DNA of 64,000 nucleotides. Origin: Thermobifida halotolerans (lineage in GTDB: Bacteria > Actinomycetota > Actinomycetes > Streptosporangiales > Streptosporangiaceae). A program made the position numbers and the translations under genes. The DNA lies in the NCBI RefSeq assembly GCF_003574835.2, contig NZ_CP063196.1, positions 3,224,001-3,288,000 on the forward strand, in the 5' to 3' direction. A model generated the notes under the pieces. The model was given only the letters and a program-made list of their open reading frames with translations. It searched no databases and had not been told where the DNA came from. Shown piece by piece: positions 44,131-53,660 of the stretch; within the stretch, counting starts at the first letter, position 1, and every line of letters starts with the position of its first letter.

Positions 44131-44860
44131 GGTGGTCGATGACCGCCGCGAAGTGGTTGCCCAGTACCTCGTGCATGTGCCGGGACATGGCCTGGGCGAG
44201 GACGGCGTCGACCGCGATCTGCGCCAGGGGACGCACCCTGCGGATCACGTCGGCGACCTCGCTCAGGTCCTCGCTGTGGATGATGCCGTCGGGGGCGTAG
44301 GTGTTGACGATGTGCTCCGAGACCCGACGGTTGAGTTCGCCCGCGGCGGCGTCGATCCGGTCGCGCAGTCCCTGGGCGATGTCCAGGACCGTGTCCAGGG
44401 ACATGCCGATGGCGACCAGTTCGGCTCCGGCGTGCAGCAGCCGCGGACTGGGCACCCGGAAGCGCTGCCCCTCCGGTTCGATGAGGCCGAGGGCGACCGC
44501 CCGCTCCACGGTCTCGGGGGTCACCTGGTCCGCGAAGAGCTCGCCCAGTTCGTCCGGGGTCACGTAGCCGGGGATCTCGTCGGACCAGGGGTCGCCCACC
44601 GCGGCCTCGAAGCCGAGGATCTCGGAGAGGTCGCCGCCCCGTTCCCACACCGTGACCAGTTCGGCGATGTTGGCGAAGGTGTAGCCGCGCTTGAGGAGCT
44701 GGCCGATCAGCCGCAGACGCGCGAGGTGGACCTCGGTGTAGATGCCGACCCGCCCCTGCCGGCGCGGAGGCGAGAGCAGTCCGCGGTCCTGGTAGACGCG
44801 GACGTTGCGGACGGTGGTGTTCGCCAGCCGGGCCAGCTCGTCGATGCGGTATTCGGCCAT
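44099..44860 (-). CDS. MerR-family transcriptional regulator
   Basis: This 253-residue protein has an N-terminal MerR winged helix (YRIDELARLANTTVRNVRVYQDRGLLSPPRRQGRVGIYTEVHLARLRLI), a coiled-coil-like helix and a large helical C-terminal domain of about 150 residues without the metal-binding Cys of metal sensors. The C-terminus resembles effector domains that bind hydrophobic molecules. Its 3' end overlaps the GMC gene tail-to-tail by 32 bp. It probably controls both neighbouring transcription units through the palindromes at 42160 and 44983, the second of which lies 123 bp before its own start. Confidence 0.92.
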   Translation of the reverse strand: MAEYRIDELARLANTTVRNVRVYQDRGLLSPPRRQGRVGIYTEVHLARLRLIGQLLKRGYTFANIAELVTVWERGGDLSEILGFEAAVGDPWSDEIPGYVTPDELGELFADQVTPETVERAVALGLIEPEGQRFRVPSPRLLHAGAELVAIGMSLDTVLDIAQGLRDRIDAAAGELNRRVSEHIVNTYAPDGIIHSEDLSEVADVIRRVRPLAQIAVDAVLAQAMSRHMHEVLGNHFAAVIDHLRERGERRSA

Positions 44861-44982
44861 GTGTCCACTCTATGGATTCCGCGGGGCCCGACGGCCGGGG
44901 GAATCCGCGCGATCGGCCCGGACACCGTGTTCCTCCCCGCCACCGCGGCTCCGACCGGCGGCGTTTCTTGGGCCATTGCGTT

Positions 44983-45002
44983 GTGACAATAGCCATTGTA
45001 AC
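44983..45002. promoter_or_regulatory. Palindromic operator B, candidate MerR site
   Basis: GTGACAAT-AGCC-ATTGTAAC: 8-bp arms with one mismatch and a 4-bp spacer, in the divergent region between merR and the diiron oxygenase gene. It matches operator A in inverted orientation (see 42160-42179). Confidence 0.7.
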
Positions 45003-45124
45003 GTTCACCATAGGAAGCATGGGGCGTCCGCGCTCCGCCCCGTGCGACCTCCTGGAGACGGGTCCCCACCGTCTCCAAGCCATCCGACCGGCTCCGCCAC
45101 CCCCGCTCCCGGAGGAGGACCGCG

Positions 45125-46063
45125 ATGACCACTCCCGCCAAGGCCGCCACGGACCGTGAGGACATCGCCAGACGGCTGCTGCGCTCCTCGGCCAAGGCGT
45201 CCTTCGACCCGCTGGTCGAGATCGACTGGGACGCCCCCGTCGACCCCGGCCGCTACGCCATCCGTCCCGAGCGGGTCTCGCTGTACGGAACCGAACTGTG
45301 GGAGCGGCTCAGCGAAGCCCAGCGCAGGGAGCTGAGCAGGCACGAGACGGCCAGCGTCGCCAGCATCGGCATCTGGTTCGAGACAATCCTGATGCAGATG
45401 CTCATCCGCCACGCCTACGACCGCGACCCCACCAGCAACCACATCCAGTACGCCTACACCGAGATCGGCGACGAGTGCCGCCACTCGGTGATGTTCGCCA
45501 AGATGGTGGGCAGGCTCGGCGCCCCCTACTACCGGGTCGACCCCCTCACCCAGTTCCTCGGCCGGGTCTTCAAGACACTGTCGAACAGCCCCCTCACCTT
45601 CAGCGCCGCGCTGTACGTCGAGGAGATCCTCGACCAACTGCAGCGCGAGACCATGGTGGACGAGGAGCTGGAGCCGCTGGTCCGCGCCGTCTCCCGCATC
45701 CACGTCGTGGAGGAGGCCCGGCACATGCGCTACGCGCGCGAGGAGTTCCTGCGCGTCTGGGCCCGGCGCGGCGCGCTGTCCAGGGCCTACAGCCGGCTGG
45801 TCCTGGCGCTGGTGGTCTACTTCGCCACCACCCGACTGGTCCACCCCGACTGCTACGCCGCGGTGGGACTCGACCCCCGCGCCGCCCGCAGGGCGGCGCG
45901 CCGCAACCCGCACTGGCGCAACAGCCTGACCTGGATGGCCCGCAAGGCCGTGGCGACCTTCCGGGAGGCGGGCGTGATCCGGGGACCCGGCAGGGGGCTG
46001 TGGCGCCGGGCCGGAGTGCTGGAGGACGAGGCGCGCGCCTCCGCCGCGGAGGCCGCCACGTGA
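45125..46063 (+). CDS. AurF-like diiron oxygenase (p-aminobenzoate N-oxygenase family)
   Basis: This 312-residue helical protein carries four-helix-bundle iron ligands: SRHETASVASIGIWFE (first Glu), YTEIGDECRHSVMFAKMV (ExxxH), YVEEILDQLQRE (Glu) and RIHVVEEARHMRYAREE (ExxxH-type). Family members use a diiron centre and O2 to oxidise amines or other substrates; the natural substrate here is unknown. ATG 45125 has GGAGGAGG. Its stop overlaps the DUF4873 start as GTGA, so the two are coupled. Confidence 0.92.
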   Translation: MTTPAKAATDREDIARRLLRSSAKASFDPLVEIDWDAPVDPGRYAIRPERVSLYGTELWERLSEAQRRELSRHETASVASIGIWFETILMQMLIRHAYDRDPTSNHIQYAYTEIGDECRHSVMFAKMVGRLGAPYYRVDPLTQFLGRVFKTLSNSPLTFSAALYVEEILDQLQRETMVDEELEPLVRAVSRIHVVEEARHMRYAREEFLRVWARRGALSRAYSRLVLALVVYFATTRLVHPDCYAAVGLDPRAARRAARRNPHWRNSLTWMARKAVATFREAGVIRGPGRGLWRRAGVLEDEARASAAEAAT

Positions 46064-46383
46064 GCGGCACGGGCGACGGCGAGGAGGAGTACCGCGGCCC
46101 CGTCACGGTGGTCGTCGACGGCGCCGAGGTCTTCGTGGACGCGCACCTGGCCGGTCACTTCGACCCGCTGACCGGCACCTACCGGTGGGTGGGGCGGCTC
46201 GCGCCCGCCCCGGAGGTGAGCGCCCGCTTCGCGGCGGGGCGGCGCGCGGTGCTGCTGCGCACCCCCGACGGCCACGAGGGCCGCGGCGAACTCCTCGAAG
46301 CCGACCTGTGGGGCGGCCACCGGGTCCGCGGCAGCGGCCGCCCCCCGTTCGCGGTGCCAGAGTTGCGCGCCGACGAGCTCTGA
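46060..46383 (+). CDS. DUF4873 protein
   Basis: This 107-residue protein matches DUF4873 along its length: EEYRGPVTVVVDGAEVFVDAHLAGHFDPLTGTYRWVGRL is the core, with HEGRGELLEADLWGGHRVRGSGRPPF at the end. DUF4873 is also found fused to flavin monooxygenases, so it likely assists an oxygenase, here the diiron enzyme with which it is translationally coupled. The GTG start overlaps the preceding stop codon. Confidence 0.9.
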   Translation: MSGTGDGEEEYRGPVTVVVDGAEVFVDAHLAGHFDPLTGTYRWVGRLAPAPEVSARFAAGRRAVLLRTPDGHEGRGELLEADLWGGHRVRGSGRPPFAVPELRADEL

Positions 46384-46453
46384 GCGCCGGACCTTTCGGA
46401 AGCAGGAGCGCGGGGCCTGCGGTGGAACACGCCGGCGGTCCCGCTCCTCCCAC

Positions 46454-46487
46454 GCCCCGACGCCGCGCCCCGGCGCGGCGTCGGGGC
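46454..46487. terminator. Bidirectional terminator, near-continuous 34-nt palindrome
   Basis: GCCCCGACGCCGCGCC (46454-46469) pairs perfectly with 46472-46487. It lies between the convergent DUF4873 and DUF1537 genes. No T-tract. Confidence 0.8.
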
Positions 46488-46552
46488 GGCGCGGTGGGCG
46501 GCCGGGAGCCCACCGGAGGCTGCCGGGCCGCAACGGCTCCTCGGCCGCCGAC

Positions 46553-47893
46553 CTACTCCCCCGCCGTGAACGGGAAGTGCTCGAACACCTCGGCGCGCAC
46601 CGTGCGCAGCCGGGTCTGCACGGCGCGGCGCAACCGGCCCAGGCACTCGGCGATGGCGACGCTGTCGCCGACCAGGCCGCCCTTGGCGATCAGCGGCACG
46701 CCGTCCAGCGGTCCGCCGACGAGGACGCCGTGCACGGTGAGCGGCAGCACCTCCCCGCCGACGTCGAAGGCCCGTACGCCCAGCACGTCCAGCACGGCCG
46801 AGGTGAGGTCGCCGCCGGTGGTGAACAGACCGCTGGGACCGCCCGCGGCTCCGCCCTCCTGCTGGGCGTTCACGACGGCCGCGGCGACCACCTCGGCGAG
46901 CCGGTCCGGGAGGACACGGCGCTGCCGGAGCGGCAGCGCGGCGACCTCGGCCGCGGAGGCGTTGAGCCGCACCACCACCACGTCGGGGAAGACGTGGCTG
47001 GTGAGTGCGTCGGTCAGGGCCCGGGAGAGCTTCTCCCGCCCGTTGACGAGGGCGTCGGGGGCGGCGTCGACGAAGCTCACCGGTCCGGTGCGGGTGACCG
47101 CGTCGAGCTGGCGGCGGGTGAGTCCGGTGGTGCTGCCGACGGCGGCCAGCAGCGGTCCCGCCACGTGCCCCCGGCCGCGCAGGTGCAGTGCCTCGGCCAG
47201 CAGCGCCCCGAGCGGTCCGGGATCGGCGGTCAGCCACACGACACCGTGCTCCCGGTGGGCGCGGGCCGCGGCCTCGGCCAACTCGGTCAGGTACGACTCG
47301 GCGTGGGCGTCGCACAGCACCACCGGTTCGTCCCCGGCGGCGAGTTCGGCGGCCAGCAGCTCACCGGTGACCCGGCGGACGGGGACGCGACGCACCGCCA
47401 ACCCGCTCTGCCGGGCGAACAGCTCGGCGACGTCCCCGCCGGCCGGAGGGCTGAGCGGGTCGAGTGTCGCCTCGGTGTGCTCCAGGGGTGTTCCGTCCAG
47501 CAGTTGCACGCCGTCGGCGGTGGTGCGGCCCGTCGCGGGGAAGGCCGGGGCCAGCAGCACGCGCGGACGGGCCTGCGGCGTGCCGCGTTCCCGCACCGCC
47601 TGCCAGGCGGCCTCCACCTCCGCGCCGAGGTTGCCGCGCAGCGTGGTGTCGATCCGCTTGACCACCAGCCCGACCGGCCACACCGCCTCGACCACGTCGG
47701 TGACGAGGTCCTTGGCCTGGTGCGGCGGCATGTGCCGACTGTCCAGGTTGGCGACGACGACGTCGTAGTCCTCGGCCGCGCGGGTGACGTGTTCGGGGGC
47801 GACCGTCGTGACGCGCTGCCCGGACCGGGCGAAGCGCGCGGCGGTCGCGGCCGCGCCGATGAGATCGTCTGCGATGACGAGTACCTGTGCCAC
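46553..47893 (-). CDS. Four-carbon acid sugar kinase family protein (DUF1537, OtnK-like)
   Basis: This 446-residue protein has the N-terminal DUF1537 domain (VLVIADDLIGAAATAARFA, VVVANLDSRHMPP, VVKRIDTTLRGNLGAEVEA) and the C-terminal nucleotide-binding domain (GLFTTGGDLTSAVLDVLGV, PLIAKGGLVGDSVAI). Such kinases phosphorylate erythronate, threonate or related sugar acids in catabolism. The usual aldolase and isomerase partners are not adjacent. The GTG at 47893 is the apparent start, with only a weak ribosome site. The Gfo/Idh/MocA dehydrogenase 69 bp upstream, on the same strand, might supply its substrate. Confidence 0.9.
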   Translation of the reverse strand: MAQVLVIADDLIGAAATAARFARSGQRVTTVAPEHVTRAAEDYDVVVANLDSRHMPPHQAKDLVTDVVEAVWPVGLVVKRIDTTLRGNLGAEVEAAWQAVRERGTPQARPRVLLAPAFPATGRTTADGVQLLDGTPLEHTEATLDPLSPPAGGDVAELFARQSGLAVRRVPVRRVTGELLAAELAAGDEPVVLCDAHAESYLTELAEAAARAHREHGVVWLTADPGPLGALLAEALHLRGRGHVAGPLLAAVGSTTGLTRRQLDAVTRTGPVSFVDAAPDALVNGREKLSRALTDALTSHVFPDVVVVRLNASAAEVAALPLRQRRVLPDRLAEVVAAAVVNAQQEGGAAGGPSGLFTTGGDLTSAVLDVLGVRAFDVGGEVLPLTVHGVLVGGPLDGVPLIAKGGLVGDSVAIAECLGRLRRAVQTRLRTVRAEVFEHFPFTAGE

Positions 47894-47929
47894 CTGTCCA
47901 TTTCTAGTGCACCATCGGGGATGGCGCGC

Positions 47930-47953
47930 CCGGCCCCGGGCGGCCGGGGCCGG
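47930..47953 (-). terminator. Possible terminator after the Gfo/Idh/MocA gene
   Basis: CCGGCCCC/GGGGCCGG, an 8-bp stem with an 8-nt loop, between the oxidoreductase and DUF1537 genes. Confidence 0.45.
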
Positions 47954-47962
47954 TCCGGCCGC

Positions 47963-49036
47963 TCAGGTCCGCGGCGGTTCGACCACCTGCCCGGTGCGGG
48001 CGCTGCGCAGGGCGGCCTCGATGACGTCGAGTCCGTGGATGATCTCGTGCACGTCGACGGGCACCGGGTCCCCCTCGCCGACCGCGTCGCGCACCTGCGC
48101 GTAGAAGGCGGGGTAGTCGCCGCGCTGACCCGGTACGGCCTTGGTGTCGTCGGCCACGCCGAGCCGTCCCCACGCCGACTCCGGTTCGACTCCCCAGTCG
48201 GCTCCGCCGGGCCGCTCCCCCGCGCCCAGGCGCGCTTCCTGGCCGTCGAGGCCGTCCACGGTGTAGGCGGCCCGGTCGCCCAGGACCCGGAAGCGCGGGC
48301 CGGGCTGGGCGGCCATGGCGCTCATCCACAGGTGTGAGCGCACCCCGCCCGCGTGGGTGAGGGCCACGAAGGTGTCGTCGTCGGCGCCGCCGCGCAGCGA
48401 CTCCAGTTCGGCGTAGACGGCGCGCACCGGGCCGAAGAGGTTGACGGCCTGGTCGATGAGGTGCGATCCCAGGTCGTAGAGGAGGCCCGCGCCGTCCTCG
48501 ACGGCGCCGCTCTCCCGCCAGGTGCCCCTGGGCCGCGGCCGCCACCGCTCGAACCGGGACTCGAACCGGTGCACGCGGCCCAGTTCGCCGTCCTCGATCA
48601 GTTGCCACAGAGTGAGGAAGTCGCTGTCCCAGCGTCGGTTGTGGAACACGGTGAGCACCTGGCCGCGCCGTTCGGCCTCGGCCCGCAGGGCGCGGGCGTC
48701 GGCGGCGGTGACGGTGAACGGCTTGTCGACGACGACCGCCAGTCCCGCCTCCAGGCCGGCCCGGGCCAGCGGGGCGTGGGTCTCGTTGGGCGTGGTGACG
48801 ACGGCGATCTCGAACTCGCCGGCGCGCCGCCACAGCTCGTCGGTGGAGGTGATGACCTCGGTGTGCGGGTAGCGGGCGCGCACCGCCGCGCCGCGTTCGG
48901 GGTTGGCGGTGACCACCGCCGCCAGGCGCAGCCCGGGGGTGGCGTCGATGAGCGGGGCGTGGAAGACCTCACCGCCCTTGCCGTATCCGATGAGGGCGAC
49001 GTGCAGGTCCGGTCCGGTGCCGTGGTCGGTCGTCAT
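47963..49036 (-). CDS. Gfo/Idh/MocA-family NAD(P)-dependent oxidoreductase
   Basis: This 357-residue protein has the N-terminal Rossmann motif VALIGYGKGGEVFHAPLI and the family EKP-type motif as VVVDKPFTVT; the lysine is the catalytic one. NRRWDSDFLT and GAGLLYDLGSHLIDQAVNLFG complete the C-terminal domain. It most resembles the YdgJ/IolX-like sugar dehydrogenase group. ATG 49036 has no ribosome site but lies 6 nt after a GATAAT -10 box, so the mRNA may be leaderless. Palindromes in that promoter suggest repression. Confidence 0.93.
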   Translation of the reverse strand: MTTDHGTGPDLHVALIGYGKGGEVFHAPLIDATPGLRLAAVVTANPERGAAVRARYPHTEVITSTDELWRRAGEFEIAVVTTPNETHAPLARAGLEAGLAVVVDKPFTVTAADARALRAEAERRGQVLTVFHNRRWDSDFLTLWQLIEDGELGRVHRFESRFERWRPRPRGTWRESGAVEDGAGLLYDLGSHLIDQAVNLFGPVRAVYAELESLRGGADDDTFVALTHAGGVRSHLWMSAMAAQPGPRFRVLGDRAAYTVDGLDGQEARLGAGERPGGADWGVEPESAWGRLGVADDTKAVPGQRGDYPAFYAQVRDAVGEGDPVPVDVHEIIHGLDVIEAALRSARTGQVVEPPRT

Positions 49037-49039
49037 GGT

Positions 49040-49062
49040 CCGATTATCGGAGATACTCTCCG
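49040..49062 (-). promoter_or_regulatory. Overlapping palindromes in the Gfo/Idh/MocA promoter
   Basis: CCGAT-T-ATCGG (49040-49050) overlaps the GATAAT -10 box. CGGAGA-TAC-TCTCCG (49048-49062) lies between it and a possible TTTCGG -35 box 18 bp upstream. The spacing fits a repressor binding site. Confidence 0.5.
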
Positions 49063-49221
49063 CACACCGAAAAGGCCGAAGGGCACGTTTACCCCGTCTT
49101 GTGGACTGTCTGTCCCTCCGGCCGCTCCCGCACCGGCGTGGCGGGGCTTCTCCGCCCCTGACCGGTGAGGAGCCTCTCGCACACCTGGAGAAGGTGGGCG
49201 ACGACACCGCAGGCGAAACCG

Positions 49222-49528
49222 GTGGAGTCCACCGCCCTCAGCCTGTTCGACCGTGACTTTCGCCGCCTCCCCAAGCACCAGCGAATGCTCCCGGCGACCC
49301 TCCGCCGGGACTTTCTCCCGGCCGTGGCCGCCGGTGCTTTCTCCGGAACTCCTCCCCGGCCGACGCGCCTCCGTCCCCACGAACTCAGCGGCCACGACGT
49401 CTACTCCCTGACGTGGAGCTTCCCGCCACCCGACGGGAGAGCCACCTTCCACGTGCAAAGGACGAGGCGGGCAGTCCCTGCTGGTGCGGCGGCGGATCGG
49501 CGACCACCCGGTCCACCGCAGTCCCTGA
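49222..49528 (+). pseudogene. RelE/ParE-type toxin gene with a frameshift
   Basis: The frame from GTG 49222 reads [20 protein letters not shown], then [17 protein letters not shown] and [10 protein letters not shown]. This is the pattern of actinomycete RelE-like mRNA interferases, where a C-terminal IWRRIGxHxIxRxP block should follow. That block is present, but in the next frame: [19 protein letters not shown], ending at TGA 49526-49528. The break lies at about 49454-49474. The open length is 307 nt, consistent with a +1 or -2 shift. No intact antitoxin is seen; an open frame ending at 49256 with weak coding bias could be a remnant. Codon bias is poorer than in neighbouring genes, consistent with decay or transfer. 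Confidence 0.7.
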
Positions 49529-49537
49529 CGCCGGCCG

Positions 49538-49567
49538 CTGGGCGGCCCGCCGCGGCGGGCCGCCCAG
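49538..49567. terminator. Terminator of lon
   Basis: A 30-nt perfect palindrome (CTGGGCGGCCCGCCG and complement), with further pairing CCGG outside, 5 bp from the lon stop. No T-tract. Confidence 0.8.
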
Positions 49568-49571
49568 CCGG

Positions 49572-51989
<2,418 letters not shown>

Positions 51990-52001
51990 CAGACCCTCCT
52001 T

Positions 52002-52022
52002 CTTGAGTCACTAGGACTCAAT
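52002..52022. promoter_or_regulatory. HAIR element (HspR operator) upstream of lon
   Basis: CTTGAGT-N7-ACTCAAT matches the HspR-associated inverted repeat CTTGAGT-N7-ACTCAAG with one mismatch. It lies 13 bp before the lon start codon. A TTGGGG/TTTATT pair on the minus strand just upstream could be the promoter. Confidence 0.85.
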
Positions 52023-52247
52023 AAAGAAGAGTCCCTCTTTGTTCCCCAAATCTTGTTCACTCATAGCGATCACATCACTAAGCGGCGGTTACCTCGGCAA
52101 TCCCCTCTTAACTGGGACACTTCCCATGTGACAAAACCGTTACGGCAGGCATAAGCCAAATGTATGGACAATCACTGACAGAGCTACTTGCATCGGATGT
52201 CTATGGAGCAGGTCACACAACGACCGGGCGGTACTGGAGGTACGTGA
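52023..52247. promoter_or_regulatory. Divergent promoter region of lon and the sugar importer
   Basis: This 225 bp region is AT-rich for this window. It includes AAGAG-TCC-CTCTT near 52025-52040 and must contain the importer promoter (GTGACA with CATAAG 16 bp later near 52127-52155 is one candidate). A LacI-type operator may be present but I cannot define it. Confidence 0.4.
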
Positions 52248-53594
52248 ATGCCCATGTTCCCTAACCCGCGCACCACAATCGCCACGGCGCTCTCCCTGGT
52301 CCTGCTGACCGGGGGATGCGCCTACCTGTCTGGGGAAGGAGGAACCGCGGGAGCCGACCCGGACTCTCCGGAGTGTGAGCCCTACGCACAGTGGCAGGAC
52401 ATCGGGGGCACCGTCTCGGTCTACGCCTCGATCCGCGACGAGGAGGCCGAGCGCATGGAGCGCTCCTGGCAGATGTTCGCCGAGTGCACCGGGATCGACA
52501 TCCAGTACGAGGGCAGCGGCGAGTTCGAGGCCCAGGTCCAGGTGAAGGTGGACGGCGGCAACGCGCCCGACATCGCCTTCTTCCCCCAGCCCGGTCTTCT
52601 CGAGCGCTTCGCCGACTCCGGCGACCTGGTCCCCGCTCCCGAAGGCGTCCAGCAGTTGGCCGAGGAGGGATGGAGCCAGGACTGGCTGGACTACGCCACC
52701 ATCGACGGCGAACTGTACGCCACCCCGCTGGGCGCCAACTTCAAGTCGTTCGTCTGGTACTCGCCGACGTTCTTCTCCGACAACGGCTACGAGGTCCCGC
52801 AGACCTGGGACGAACTGATCGCGCTGAGCGACACCATCGCCGCCGACGGCACCAAGCCCTGGTGCGCCGGTCTGGAGTCCGGTGACGCCACCGGATGGCC
52901 CGCCACCGACTGGATCGAGAACGTCATCCTGCGTGAGAACGGCCCCGAGATCTACGACCAGTGGGTCAACCACGAGATCCCGTTCAACGACCCCCGGATC
53001 GCCGACGCGTTCGGCCGTGCCGACGAGATCCTGCGCAACCCGGACTACGTCAACGGCGGGTTCGGCAACGTGCAGAGCATCGCCATCACCTCGTTCCAGG
53101 AGGCGGGCCTGCCCATCCTGGACGGCGACTGCGGCATGTACCTGATGGGTTCCTTCTACGCCGCGCAGTGGCCCGAGGGAACCGAGGTGTCGGAGACCGG
53201 CGACGTCTACGCGTTCAACCTGCCGCCGATCGACCCCGACCAGGGAACCCCCGTCATGGGCGGCGGTGAGTTCGTCGGCGCGTTCGCCGACCGGCCCGAG
53301 GTCGTCGCGGTCCGCGAATATCTGGCCACCGCGGAGTACGCTAACAACCGTGCGGCCGAAGGCGCCTGGTTCTCCGCACACCAGGGGCTCGACCTGGAGA
53401 CTCTGGAGGTACCGACCGACCGTCTGGGCGCGGAGATCCTGCGCGACCCCGACACCGTGTTCCGTTTCGACGGAAGCGACCTGATGCCCGCCGAGGTGGG
53501 GGCCGGAACGTTCTGGCGAGGCATGGTCAACTGGATCAACGGCGAAGAAACCGACGCCATCCTCGACTACATCGAGAACTCCTGGTCTTCCTGA
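52248..53594 (+). CDS. Sugar ABC transporter substrate-binding lipoprotein (alpha-glucoside type)
   Basis: This 448-residue protein has a lipoprotein signal (ATALSLVLLTGGC; lipid-modified Cys at residue 23). A family-1 binding protein fold follows (ISVYASIRDEEAERMERSW-like start, DIAFFPQPGLLERFADSGDLV, GVAYATPLGANFKSFVWYSP-like region, MYLMGSFYAAQWPEG). It most resembles AglE/alpha-glucoside binding proteins. It would deliver an oligosaccharide to the two permeases encoded next. ATG 52248 has GGAGG 7 nt upstream. A strong hairpin follows its stop codon. Confidence 0.92.
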   Translation: MPMFPNPRTTIATALSLVLLTGGCAYLSGEGGTAGADPDSPECEPYAQWQDIGGTVSVYASIRDEEAERMERSWQMFAECTGIDIQYEGSGEFEAQVQVKVDGGNAPDIAFFPQPGLLERFADSGDLVPAPEGVQQLAEEGWSQDWLDYATIDGELYATPLGANFKSFVWYSPTFFSDNGYEVPQTWDELIALSDTIAADGTKPWCAGLESGDATGWPATDWIENVILRENGPEIYDQWVNHEIPFNDPRIADAFGRADEILRNPDYVNGGFGNVQSIAITSFQEAGLPILDGDCGMYLMGSFYAAQWPEGTEVSETGDVYAFNLPPIDPDQGTPVMGGGEFVGAFADRPEVVAVREYLATAEYANNRAAEGAWFSAHQGLDLETLEVPTDRLGAEILRDPDTVFRFDGSDLMPAEVGAGTFWRGMVNWINGEETDAILDYIENSWSS

Positions 53595-53605
53595 CACAGT
53601 CCGCT

Positions 53606-53637
53606 GGTCCGGGTCCGGTTCCGACCGGACCCGGACC
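53606..53637 (+). terminator. Intercistronic hairpin after the binding-protein gene
   Basis: A 14-bp perfect stem (GGTCCGGGTCCGGT and complement) with a TCCG tetraloop, in the 66-bp gap before the first permease gene. It probably stabilises the upstream mRNA and lets only part of transcription continue, giving more binding protein than permease. Confidence 0.75.
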
Positions 53638-53660
53638 GCCCCGATCAAAGGAGGACGGGA

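Noticed and set aside
49035-49256. A 73-codon open frame as antitoxin of the RelE-like gene
   Set aside because: Its ATG overlaps the start codon of the oxidoreductase on the other strand, the first half is Arg-rich antisense-like sequence and codon bias is weak; at best a remnant.
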